Positions 44,601 to 55,070 of a stretch of DNA of 64,000 nucleotides are shown here, in pieces. The DNA lies in the NCBI GenBank assembly GCA_964030475.1, contig CAXIPT010000008.1, positions 542,072 to 606,071 on the forward strand. The letters run 5' to 3'. The position numbers were made by a program, and so were the translations under genes. The notes beneath the pieces are model-generated. The model was not told the DNA's origin. It saw nothing but the letters and a program-made list of their open reading frames with translations, and searched no databases. Source of the stretch: Tethya wilhelma (taxonomy: Eukaryota > Porifera > Demospongiae > Tethyida > Tethyidae). Position 1 is the stretch's first letter. Every line of letters starts with the position of its first letter.

Positions 44601-47600
44601 ACTAGTTACATTATTGCATACTCTTTTTATATAACATCATTTCGTTCAACTAACAGTATATAATAATTATGATGCCTAGTATATTTCACCATAAATGTCA
44701 ACCCTTCTCTCTGTGTTGAATTCTCCGCTCACTGAGTTTGGTACACTGCCATAGATATCGTTATAGACTGTCCTCTCAGTACCCACGCTGCCATAAATAT
44801 CATTATTAACTGTCCTCTCAATATTCAATGAATCTGCGTCTTCATTTGCTATGATGGTGTCTTGAGTCGAGTAATAATTGGGTGAGCTTCTCTGTTCAAC
44901 TCTAGTTTCGAGTTGATTACCTTCGGCCCCTACTTCGTATCTCTTTTGTTTGATCTTTTGAGCCACTCTTCTGCACACCGGGAGAGAGATGAGTATGCTG
45001 GAGCCTGCGACTATGATAACCACTACCACTGCAACTGCTACACCACTTGCAATACCAATGGTCTTAGTGGATGCCTGGGTGGATGATGATGTGTTGCTTG
45101 ACCCTGGAGAGTGATGGATGGTGGTTGTGACCGATTCGCTAGGTTGCAAAGATGAGATGGATTTAAGGCTGTGATGGATGCTAACTGTGACTGATTCACC
45201 ACTAGGCTGCAAAGATGAGGTGGATTTGAAGTAAGGATGGGTGGTGGTTGTGACTGATTCACGAGGTCGAAGTGAAGAAGATTCAAAGCTTTGGTGCGTA
45301 CTGACTGTGAGAGCTTGTGCAGATAAAGAGGATTCTAAACTGTGTATCTTCACATCGTTATCGTAGTCTGTAGTTGAAGATGGGCTAGGTGCAGGGGGTG
45401 TTCCTGATTGTGGTATTGAAGAAGTAGGACAATTGGTTGTTGCTGTATGTACATTAATAGAAGATGTAATACAGCATATTTTGATTGAATGTTATAATTT
45501 AGCTAGAGTGTCACTTACCAACTGATGCAGTGATCACAGGCCCAAACCTTGTGAAAGAACTTAAGCTTCTGTTGATACCCACTGGATACGGGCATTGCTC
45601 TTCCGAGCTCTCTTCATCACTCGGTGAACCAGAAGTACTCCCATACCACACAATCTCATTTGAATAGGATGGGTTAACTGCAAAGGCTAGATTGTTTGAC
45701 GTCTCTTCATCTTCTCCTTCAAGTATGACTCCCACCACATCTCCAGGTTGAACGGCAATTCTTTGAGCTACCATTGGATTTATGGTTATGCTCACTGTCG
45801 TTGCTTGATTGATTGTTATTGAAGATGTTGAAGTAGCACCGCCATCTTCAGAGTCGCAGTCAAAATTGTTATTTCGAACCCGACACTCAATGCTGTTCTC
45901 TCCGGCCAGACCATAACAGCCGTCATACACCACTGTTGGTGAAGGCCTCCACACTTGCAAATGGATATTGAACTCCTGATTCTCTGTCTCTTCAAGTCTC
46001 CCATTGAATTGAGTTCTCCATTCAGTGATACTCCCACAGCACTGAAACTTGTAACTCGGTACTATGACTTGATTGTTGTAGCGTAGCACTCCTGGACCAT
46101 TTGCTCCAAAGTTTCTGAGATCAGGTGGATGTCTATATGCACCTGTTGCTAGAAGACAGCTCTGAGCTGCGAGTCAGGAGTATATGTATCTATAATCATA
46201 CATCATTCAAAGTATATGTAGGTGTGTGCTACAGATCTATTCTACTTGTTAGTATCATGGCAAACAATAGTATCACAGTAACTCACTTCTGACCATTGTT
46301 GATATTTGAAGGCAAGTCATTAAAAGGAGAATGCTCTTCCTGTCCATGTTGAAGCAGCAAGCTATAGCACATGCAACTCTCCACTCTGACAAACTGGTCT
46401 AGTGTGACTTTCATGCATGCTTTTATACTTGAACTGACTGTCTGTTTACTTATCTATGTGCTAACATAGTTATTGTCTACTCATGGTGATTCAATTGGTT
46501 TACAGTTTGAGAAAGGTAAATTGGCTATAAATGAGCACAATTCTTATGAAGTTAAAAGGTGCATACTTGTAATACTTGTTAGCAACACCTAACAGAGTGC
46601 AATATTTTGTTTATATGAATAATTTAATAGAGAGCTATATACACATATATATAGTACGTAGTATTATTATTTAGCTACAGTCCCTGTGGTCTCATGTCAA
46701 GTATATCTTCATAAGTGGGTTCAGAGGTTTCTAATGAAGTGAACGTTTCAACTGGCTTGTTGAGGTGCTGGATTAGTTCTCGTCCTGATCTGAAGGAGAA
46801 TGTGTTAGAAGTCATTTGGTATGCAGAATTTTCGTTCATACTGATCCGATTCTGATCGGGGTTGACAATGTCTTGTTGACCTTTGACCTTTTTGTTGACT
46901 CTCCAGCACACAAAGACACTGATCATGGTTACAATGCTAGCTAGTAGGATGAATGAGGTCATTCCACACACTATGATAACAATAATGTGAGTTGTGGAGA
47001 ACAATAGATCTGCAGATTGGTCTGAGTTTGGAGGAGATTGAGTGACCAAGACTGTTTCTTGAACAAATGTAGCTGTAGTTATAGGTATTATTGTGACACT
47101 AGGTAGAGGCGTTGACTGTCTGATTACAGATGTGGTGGTTTTTGGCATTGGGCATCCTGTGGTTACTGAGTGTGTGAAGAAGCAAAAGTCTTTAACAAGT
47201 TGTGAATTATAGAGCTGATTTTTGAATTACTTACCTAGTGATGCTGTAATCAGGGGTCCGAGACTTGTGAAGCTTGTTAAATTTCCACTTGTACCGACTG
47301 GGAATGGACACTGTGATAGGGGTCCCATTCCCGTGTTTCCATACCACACTGTCTCTCTGGAATACGTTGGGTCCAGCACCACTCCAGGATTTGCCAAGGG
47401 GAACTCACCTTCCAGTCTAAACCCCACCACATCTCCTGGCTGTACTGCAATCCTCTCACCAACAGAGGGGGTCTTTCTTATCACTCCTTGCAAAATCACA
47501 GAACTAGCCCTGTTCTCTCCAACCAGACTGTAGCATCCGTCACTGTCCACCATTGGAGAAGGCCTCCACACTTGAAACTGGACAGTAATCCTGTTGGTCA

Positions 47601-50600
47601 AACTATTTTCTGATTGTTCACTAACGTTGTCACTATAGACATCCACCCCCCATTCTGTAATGTCACCATAGCATTGAAACTGATAGCTTGTTACAATGGC
47701 TTGGTGTTCAGCCAATATTCTCTCCTGTACTTCGTGGTCTTGAAATATTGGTGGAAGACCTCCTTCAGCTGTTTCAATACATGTGCAGCTCTGACCTGGA
47801 AGGGATTTTATTACACACAGTTGCAGATAATAAACTTCATATCCATCCAGTGTTGTTGATACATTCATTTGTTCATAGCCTGGCAATACTTACTTGTAGC
47901 ACAGTCTTGAAGGATAAAGAAGTAAAAATTTAGAATAAAGAAACAAACACTCTTCTTTCTCTTCATCTTTTCTCAAGTATTTATACCTTTATGGTTGATT
48001 TCTACCTAATCACAATGGAAATGGACAACTATGATACTGTGCAGTTATTTATGCTCATATACTATTACTGCTGTATTATGGTTGCTCTGTGGTAAATCTC
48101 TTTGTTAGCGACAATGGGAGATAATTAAAAGTGAATTTGTGGTATGGTGTGGTGCAAACAACAGCAGTGATGTAGCTAGAGTGTGCACCATGTGGATTGA
48201 TGTTGTGTAGAAGTTTGAACACATACTGATGCATACTCCACACACACACATACATTATAGTTGCATGATCCTTAAGTGGGGGGGGGGGGCACTCATGCGT
48301 GCCTCTCACTTAAGGGCATGCAACTATTTTGTTTGTCATTGACCCCTATGACCCCTAGCTACTTTATTGTCACCTCCACCCATCCAGTAACCAGCAATTA
48401 GCCTATAATGTTTGCTAGGCAATGGGAAACAAACATACACATACACACACACACACATGATAGTGTTCCACTGAAGCCAGAACAGGCTTGCAATGCTCGT
48501 GATGCACTGGCCAAGGCACTCTACCTGCGACTGTTTGATCACATTGTCCAGCGAGTCAACGAATGCTTCCCTTTCAAGAGCTCCAGCTACTACATTGGAG
48601 TGCTGGATATTGCTGGCTTTGGTATGTGTAGCATGTACACTGTATATCCTGTGAATTCACCATAAGCATAATATAATTTTAACCTCTTGGCTACAGAATA
48701 CTATCAACTGAACAGTTTCGAGCAATTCTGTATCAACTATTGCAATGAGAAACTTCAGCAGTTCTTCAACAACCGCATTCTGCGAGAGGTAAGGTACCAC
48801 ACATACACCTTAGTAGTTGACTAATAAAGATAGAGATTTATCTTTTCTTTGCTGGTTTATGTAGGAACAAAACTTGTACAAGCGAGAAGGACTTGGTCTG
48901 ACAGAAATTAAGTTCATCGACAATCAAGACTGCATTGGTATGGGCCCATACATTCTGTTCATTTGTGTACTTGTGATAATGATTTTTTTTTTTTTATCTT
49001 TCTCTGTCAGATCTCGTGGAGCATCGTACTACAGGGATCATTGATCTGTTGGATGAAGAATGCCGACTGCCAAAAGCCTCCTTCTCTCACTTCACAGAGT
49101 CTGTTCACCACAAGCACAAGGATCACTTCAGACTCACTGTAAGTGTCTGTGTAATATCTTTGGTTCACTCCTTCCCTCCAAATTAATGCGAAAAAAGTTT
49201 AAAGAGTTGAAAGCATTACCTGGCTGGTTAGCTATATAATTGAATGGGGCCTCACCTACCTAGTAAGGCATGTGATGCTTGAATTGTACAACATACTTAA
49301 ACATGAAAAAAAGTTGAATGTTTTGTGATATTTCCTTAGGTACCTCGAAAGTCCAAGCTCAGCTCACACCGCAACTTCCGTGACAATGAAGGCTTCATTA
49401 TTCGCCACTTTGCTGGTGCTGTCTGCTATCAAACAGTAAGTACTGCAAACTTAACAAAATTAATAGTTGTTTTTATTGCATTTGTTTGTTTCTTTTCTCT
49501 GTCTACTTTAGTCTGGATTCCTGGAGAAGAACAATGATGCTCTCCATGCTAGTCTTGAGCAGATGATAGCCATGAGCAAAGATGGGTTTATCAAGAAGCT
49601 GTTTCCCGAAGCTACAGCATCGGGTGCTTCTCCTGGAGTCAACACAAAGAAACTAGTTCTCATCAGTGTGGGCAGCAAGTTCAGAGTAAGTCATGAAAGC
49701 AGTATACTTTACCCCATCTTTGAGGTGTATATGCATTGTCAATTTTCGTTAGACTCAATTGAATGGTCTTATGGAGAAGTTAGGAAATACTGTAAGTTGT
49801 CAAGTGACCTGGTGTACTGTTTAGCTGTATGGTCACGTTCAATGTTGCCTTTCTCTGGTTGATGGATGCTACAGGGGTCTAGTTTCATCCGATGTCTAAA
49901 GCCCAACTTGAAGATGGAATCAAGCCACTTTATTGGTGGTCAGATACTCTCACAGCTTCTCTGTGCTGGTGTGTAGTTGTGTGTGTGTGCATATAATCAT
50001 TGTCACATGTGTGTATGTGTGCTATTGATGGGTATTCTTTATACAGGTATGGTTGAAGTCCTTCAACTTATGCAGAGTGGGTATCCCTCCAGAGCCCAGT
50101 TTTCAGACTTCTACAACATGTATGTCAACTATAAAAAATTACTTACTATTAATGGCTGTGGCATAACTTAATAGTGATCTATATGGTCCTAATTGTATTG
50201 TGTTGTAGGTATAAAGCAGTCTTACCGGACAAACTCGCTCGACTTGAACCCAGGCTGTTCAGTGAAGCTCTGTTCAGGGCCGTGGGAATGGGCCACGATG
50301 ATTTTAGGTTTGGAATGACCAAAGTCTTCTTCAGAGCTGGAAAGGTAGTGTCAGTACATACACAGGGGTATGAGTATGCATACATGGAGTGGCATTTTGT
50401 GTTCTGCTTTGCATTGTGTCTATAGTTTGCTGAGTTTGATCAGATCATGCGCAGTGATCCGGAGAGCCTCGTCATGCTGGTGGAGAAGGTCAGTCACTGG
50501 CTGGTCTGCAAGAGGTGGAAGAAGTTCATCTTTGGTGCTATCTCTGTTCAAAAATGTATGACAAATAAGTTGTTCTTGTTGCTGCTACATATTCAAAATT

Positions 50601-53172
50601 GTTTCTGCATTTTTGCGGTTTTTTAGTGGCTCGGAAGATCAAGTATCGTGCTGATAATGCTGTCGTAATTCAGCGATTTGTTCGAATGTACTTGGCAATG
50701 AAGAAACACAGACCAAGGTACAATACATGCTACTATGCTTTGGTCTCAAGTACCCTTGTATCAATTTCCTGGTCACAGGTATCAAGGCCTGGTTAAACTT
50801 CACAAACTGAGAGACAGAACTCCAGCTCTGTTAGAAATAGGTGAGTAGACAGCTAAGCTAGTCCACGACTGTGTATTATACTTCAGTGTTGACATTTACC
50901 AATGTATATAACTGTGCAGCATCATTGCTCAAAGCTGACAAAGACGTGCTCTTGAAACGTGTCTCAAGTATTGAATCTTCCATGGACCAACACATCAGCA
51001 AAATCAAGGTTATTTCAAACAATTTTTCATATACTTTTAATAATAGATGTATATAGATTCAGTGCCTCTCTCCCTACTCCACTACAGGGTGCTGTGGTGT
51101 CTCGAGCCGAGATTGACAAGGTCTATGATGACCTCCTCCAGCAGACAGAGTTGTTCCTGGAGGAGCTTCACACTCGTCAGGAGCAGCAGAGGATTGAGGA
51201 AGAGAAGGCCGAAAGAGAGAGGAAGATCAGAGAGGAGCAGGTATGTATAGAGCTGTAATATAGAGCTATAATGTGAGGGGTCCACAGCCACAGTATGTTG
51301 TCTTTGGGAGGGAGCTCATGTTTGGTTGTTTTGAGGGGGGTGAGTTTGTTGAACCCCCTTGTATCTCTGGGGGGTACTAATTCTTAGCAAGTGTGTGTTA
51401 CCATGTGCCATAGGAGAGGGAGAGAAAACGCCGTGAAGAAGAAGCTGCCAGATTGCGTAAACTACAAGAAGAAATGGAAAGAGAACGGAAGCGCAAGGAA
51501 GAGGAGGAAAAACGAAGACAGCAAGAGGAAGAGGAAAGAAGAAAGTGAGCCACACATTAATGTTTCACTAAACAAGCATTTACTGTATTTCATGTGAACT
51601 GTTTGACTAAGGAACTGCCATAGTACATTGGTATTGTGTTGTGATTTCAACTATATTCTGTCCATGTTACAGGCGTGCTGAGCTGGAGGCACGGAGGCGA
51701 CGTGAGGAGGAGGAACGGAAGAAACTTGAAGAGGAACAGAAGCGAAAGAAAGAACAGGAGGAAGCTGATCGACTGCTAGCGGTGAGTTGCTAGTTATAAT
51801 GTGTTGTTAGCTAGGAGCTACAAGAGAGTCTTTTGTGTTGGTATGCTCACAGGAAAAGTTTGCTAAACAAGAAGAAGAGGCTCTTGAAAGAAAGTGAGTT
51901 TTAGGCTCTCTGTTGGTTTCTGGTAATCCTGTGTCTTATCCACTCCACTTGTCACTCACTCACTCACTCAGGAGAGCTGCTGAAGCTCAAGAGAGGAGAG
52001 ACTATGAACTGGCACTGAGGCTTGCACAGGTATTGTATGAGTACTTGATGTAGCAAAATTAATAATAAAGGATTGCTTGTACTCTAATGATCAAACAGTA
52101 TGGTTTTAGCTCCCTTTGTTGTACAATAGGATGAACTCCACCCTCAGAATGTGATCCAGGAGAGTAGCAAAGGTGCACCAGTCGTCTCACACATCGCCGA
52201 AAACTCGCTGAGGCGTGCAACTACTCACCTCACCCGCGAACAACAGGACATCCGAAAGAAACGCAACCTCAACAAGTGGAAGTTTGCAGAGCTTCGAGAC
52301 ACCATCAATACTTCATGTGGTATGTTCAGTGTTGAATAGTTTAAATTTTGAGCAACCCCCTGTAATGTTATACAGTATGAATAATAGTTGAGTATACCCC
52401 TGTAATTTATGACCGTTTGAACTGCTGTGAATGATAGATATTGATCTCTTGGAAGCCTGTCGGGATGAATTCCATCGACGGTTGAGGGTCTACCATGCCT
52501 GGAAGATGAAGAACAAGAAGACCACTGACCCCATGGAAGGAGAGGGGCAAGGACAGAGAGCACCTCCAGAGATCATTCAGGCTGGTTAGTACCTTTTGTT
52601 GTTGTTGTTGTTGTTTGTTTGTTTGTCTGTTTGTTTGAATTTTAGCAAATTTGTTTAATCCATTGTCATGAAATTATTATAGTTATATGTACTCATTAAC
52701 TATAAAATATTGGCATGTGAAGAAGATACTGTTGCAAAAATTACTATCACTCTGATTTATCATTTCAGCTGAAGCTACCAACACTAGTCCATCTGTTCCT
52801 CTGCCAAAATCCCCTCAAGGAGGTGCAACAGCTGTCACACCACCTACTGAGCATGCTCAGAGATACTTCCGTGTTCCATTCATGCGCTCCTCCGACTCGG
52901 ACAAGCTGAATCGTAAAAAGGGCTGGTGGTTTGCTCACTTTGATGGTCAGTGGATTGCCAGACAGTTGGAGCTTCACCCTGACAAGGTGCCCCTGTTGCT
53001 AGTGGCCGGCAAGAACGACATGGATATGTGTGAGTTGAGTTTGGAAGAGACTGGATTGGCTAGGAAGAGAGGAGCTGAAATCCTCGAGCAGGAATTTGAG
53101 GAGGTCTGGAAGAAGTATGGCGGTCATGCTTACGTGCGATCAGCCACAAAAGCTTCCAAGACTCAAGTTTAG
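34478..53172 (+). CDS. MYO6: Myosin VI heavy chain
   Basis: Thirty-three exons join in phase to 1271 residues (human 1294). The motor has the SH3-like start [21 protein letters not shown]-loop GESGAGKT, switch [11 protein letters not shown] and switch II DIAGFE. After the converter comes the myosin VI reverse-gear insert and the single-IQ region ([20 protein letters not shown]), a helical neck, a long charged ER/K helix (exons 26-30), then the cargo domain with the RRL site ([13 protein letters not shown]) and [11 protein letters not shown] (WWF where vertebrates have WWY). It moves toward actin minus ends in endocytosis and Golgi traffic. Exons: 34478-34594, 35666-35735, 36143-36216, 36342-36471, 36536-36595, 36664-36709, 36846-36904, 37033-37130, 37195-37359, 37433-37616, 37840-37984, 48464-48621, 48697-48788, 48865-48937, 49011-49138, 49340-49435, 49512-49685, 49753-49791, 49875-49968, 50047-50119, 50209-50344, 50426-50555, 50627-50717, 50779-50839, 50920-51009, 51088-51240, 51414-51544, 51673-51781, 51853-51893, 51972-52029, 52130-52319, 52438-52584, 52769-53172. 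Confidence 0.97.
34595..35665 (+). other. MYO6 intron 1 with CT microsatellite and single-N join
   Basis: No gene is seen. A (CT)n tract (35583-35661) directly precedes the exon 2 acceptor, with a single N at 35582, marking a contig join inside a microsatellite. Confidence 0.7.
38251..39842 (-). CDS. Nested single-pass membrane protein N5 (shortened tail)
   Basis: Exons 39842-39770, 39705-39184 and 38837-38251 give 393 residues. Signal peptide, then the family ectodomain ([59 protein letters not shown]), a Thr/Ser/Pro-rich stalk, and a transmembrane helix ([20 protein letters not shown]). The tail then ends after only 17 residues ([15 protein letters not shown]). In another frame the DNA still encodes [18 protein letters not shown], homologous to the tails of N4 and N3. 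A small indel relative to N4 has therefore removed the tyrosine-bearing tail. It could be a decoy form or an early pseudogene. Confidence 0.8.
38963..39166. mobile_element. TATAG-end MITE, copy 3
   Basis: TATAGCCAGAAATTTTTGTG at the left and AAGAAAAATTCCCACTATA at the right form diverged inverted ends, with further internal inverted words around CACGAAATTT. It lies in the second intron of N5. Confidence 0.5.
40249..42007 (-). CDS. Nested single-pass membrane protein N4
   Basis: Exons 42007-41926, 41858-41331 and 40994-40249 give 451 residues. Signal peptide [20 protein letters not shown]; ectodomain with [48 protein letters not shown] and [10 protein letters not shown]; an acidic and Thr-rich stalk with a run of Glu/Asp; TM helix [20 protein letters not shown] followed by a basic stop-transfer ([10 protein letters not shown]); and a tail with MVYNYVYSK and, at the end, EHIYTEVM. 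Tyrosines in Y-x-x-V/I context suggest phosphorylation or adaptor binding, which is inference. Family name unknown. Confidence 0.87.
41124..41308. mobile_element. TATAG-end MITE, copy 2
   Basis: TATAGGGGGTAAATTTGGCG at the left and CACCAAATTTACCCACTATA at the right are inverted repeats; the interior repeats GGCGATTT words in both orientations. It sits in intron 2 of N4. Confidence 0.65.
42527..43990 (-). CDS. Nested single-pass membrane protein N3
   Basis: Exons 43990-43921, 43804-43190 and 43065-42527 give 407 residues. Signal peptide [20 protein letters not shown]; ectodomain with [15 protein letters not shown], an Asp/Ser-rich insertion, [38 protein letters not shown] and [11 protein letters not shown]; a stalk with a (PT)n run encoded by a GGTGTT repeat (43012-43047); TM helix [20 protein letters not shown]; and a tail with [10 protein letters not shown] and a terminal EPIYEDI. 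Ectodomain most like N1. Confidence 0.88.
44481..44527. repeat. C-run plus (CAC)n microsatellite
   Basis: A run of C followed by about a dozen CAC units between N2 and N3. It would read as a His tract in one frame, but the surrounding frame has no other support as a gene. Confidence 0.85.
44676..46347 (-). CDS. Nested single-pass membrane protein N2
   Basis: Exons 46347-46287, 46166-45519 and 45442-44676 give 491 residues, the longest family member. Ectodomain with [51 protein letters not shown] and [10 protein letters not shown]. The stalk contains three or four degenerate repeats of about 22 residues around ESVTTTxH and SLQPS. TM helix [20 protein letters not shown]. The tail carries two near-identical NDIYGSV units and ends [10 protein letters not shown], so it has at least four candidate phosphotyrosines spaced like an ITAM/ITIM array. 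Confidence 0.87.
46675..47966 (-). CDS. Nested single-pass membrane protein N1
   Basis: Exons 47966-47894, 47795-47235 and 47165-46675 give 374 residues. Signal peptide [20 protein letters not shown]; ectodomain with [53 protein letters not shown] and [12 protein letters not shown]; a shorter Thr/Pro stalk; TM helix [20 protein letters not shown]; and a tail with MNENSAYQM and, near the end, [10 protein letters not shown]. It is the most upstream gene of the antisense cluster. Function unknown. Confidence 0.87.
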
Positions 53173-53342
53173 AAAATTGAGAACTATAGCTGTTTAAGTT
53201 TTCATCCTTGCTGTTAGTATCAGGTTTGTGACAATTACTCTGAGGAACTAAATTTTTTTTTGTATACAGAGCTTCAATTTTATTTATTTTTGATCATTGA
53301 CAAAAAAGTATTAGACAATTATTGTAAACACATGATTATAGT

Positions 53343-54719
53343 TTAGTTTTTGTAATTCATGCCATTGTTATTGTCCCATGCTTCTTGTCCATTGAAGCAG
53401 TATCTCAGGGCAAACTCTACACTCTCGTTGCTCCCTGCAGTGAGCTGTATTTCAAAGATGAACAAGTCTCTTGTCCTGTCAGGCGAAGAAGCTTCGTACA
53501 AAGCAGGGTAGTCTTTGTGTGTAGCCCAATTGTCAGTAGTTAGACGTACTGCAATGTACTTGTCATAGCTCAAGTTGGAGACTTGAACTCTCCCACAAAT
53601 GGATCCTGTTGTCCAACTCAAGTTTGTTAGTTGGACAAGGTTCTCTTGATCCACTTTCCACTCAAATGGAGCATGAATCACTTCCATCACTGGTTGTGTC
53701 GAACCAGTACTGATCTCAAGGTAGTCTTCACTTAGACTAGCATTGTTCAACTCAGATTCACATGGTGGTGAAAGTTTTGCTTCAGTGCTTTGAACGGTCC
53801 ATGCTTGTTCCCAGTCAATGCTTGGAGTGTCTGTCAGTGTCAGTGATTGCCCACCAACAATCAATGTTTCAGGCCAATCCCAGTGTTGGTCAGTAAGGTC
53901 CAATGTTTCTGGACCAGAAGGGAGGTTTTCTGCAATGTCCACAGCATCCACTTCTCCCTGTTCCTCAATTTGTTCATTAACAACTGTTGTGTCAAATGTT
54001 AGCATTTCAAATAGAGTCCATGCTTGTTCTCCTATGTCTACTAGTTGAGAGAAAGACAAACTTGCCATTTCCAGGCTTGGAAGACACTCTTCTGATTCAG
54101 ATCCAAGTACAGCTTGTAGCTGATCAATAATATCATCGGATTCTGAAAGAATATCTCCTCCATTTTCTGAAGGATTTAGAGCAGATTCAGAGAAGTCTTC
54201 TTTGCTGACATTCACCTGTTTTGATAAACTCAGTTTCTCCTCTGCAGCATCTGATACTGATTCATGGGTATTATCACCAGAATCTGTAAATTGTATATCA
54301 CACTCAGACCAGATGTTGTCAAGCTCCTCAATGTCAAATGGAGAGATAACTTCTTCACAAAAGTCTTCAGAATGAGGAAAGCCTGAGAAATCACTCGTAT
54401 TACCTGATCCAGCAGCTACAGTACTAGATTGTTCATCAGATGTAACATCATCAATAATCGGAATGCCCCACGTTTCATCTGGTTCGGTCCAGATGTGTTC
54501 ATTGGTTGAGAGTGATTGTGATACACCTTGTACAGCTTCTCTCTTTCCATTTGAATTTCCAGATGAAGTTATAGTCACATTAGAACCACCAGCGACAAGA
54601 AAATCAGAGCTGTTTGCAGCTGGATTCTCACTGGAGGACTGTTCCTTGCCATTTGTTTTCTTGGAACGGGCAAGCCGACCAATTTTCTTGAAAATTTTCT
54701 TAAACTTGGACTTGGCCAT
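53343..54719 (-). CDS. CBM21-domain protein X (PPP1R3-like glycogen-targeting subunit)
   Basis: A single exon encodes 458 residues. The N-terminus is strongly basic (MAKSKFKKIFKKIGRLARSK). Residues about 30-340 are acidic, Ser-rich and low in complexity. The C-terminal 110 residues form a CBM21 carbohydrate-binding domain: LVQLTNLSWTTGSICGRVQV, KYIAVRLTTDNWATHKDYPA, FIFEIQL, VEFALRYCFNGQEAWDNNNG, NY. In animals this domain marks PP1 regulatory subunit 3 proteins, which bring PP1 to glycogen. I do not see a clear RVxF PP1-docking motif in the N-terminal half, so PP1 binding is not supported. It is a tandem paralogue of the next gene. Confidence 0.82.
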   Translation of the reverse strand: MAKSKFKKIFKKIGRLARSKKTNGKEQSSSENPAANSSDFLVAGGSNVTITSSGNSNGKREAVQGVSQSLSTNEHIWTEPDETWGIPIIDDVTSDEQSSTVAAGSGNTSDFSGFPHSEDFCEEVISPFDIEELDNIWSECDIQFTDSGDNTHESVSDAAEEKLSLSKQVNVSKEDFSESALNPSENGGDILSESDDIIDQLQAVLGSESEECLPSLEMASLSFSQLVDIGEQAWTLFEMLTFDTTVVNEQIEEQGEVDAVDIAENLPSGPETLDLTDQHWDWPETLIVGGQSLTLTDTPSIDWEQAWTVQSTEAKLSPPCESELNNASLSEDYLEISTGSTQPVMEVIHAPFEWKVDQENLVQLTNLSWTTGSICGRVQVSNLSYDKYIAVRLTTDNWATHKDYPALYEASSPDRTRDLFIFEIQLTAGSNESVEFALRYCFNGQEAWDNNNGMNYKN

Positions 54720-55070
54720 TCTTCTTCAGAATCAAAAATGGAGTAATGAAGTCGAATACAGTTCTTCTGGAAAGATACCCATTACAGTAATGGCATAGAT
54801 ACGCGTACAATAGCGTAATACGTAAGCGGCGTTTTGCGCATGCGCAGTATACGATCGCTACGCAACGCAGCTAGTACTCAACGCTATTAGGTTACTCTAG
54901 ATATCTTAATTTTAATAGTTTCAGTAACATTAAAAGCACAACTCAACAAAGTTACAACACACAGACACAAAAAAATCTAATCAACTAACTAGCTATACAC
55001 ATGAATGCATGCAAATCATGCATACTGTTTCACTCTTAGTTTCAAATCAATGTTCTTTTAGCACAGAGTT
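54720..55070. promoter_or_regulatory. Upstream region of gene X with an NRF-1-like site
   Basis: No coding sequence. A CpG-rich patch carries the perfect palindrome TGCGCATGCGCA at 54835-54846, about 120 bp from the gene X start; the rest is AT-rich 3' flank of gene Y. Confidence 0.5.

Larger units (their letters stand above)
37985..48463 (+). other. MYO6 intron 11 hosting five antisense genes
   Basis: A 10.5 kb intron in a gene whose other introns are mostly under 400 bp. Motor sequence continues directly across it ([13 protein letters not shown], as in other myosin VI proteins), so the host intron is real in this assembly. It holds five tandem minus-strand genes of one family, two MITEs, a single N at 44320 and a (CAC)n tract at 44490-44527. 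Confidence 0.9.
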
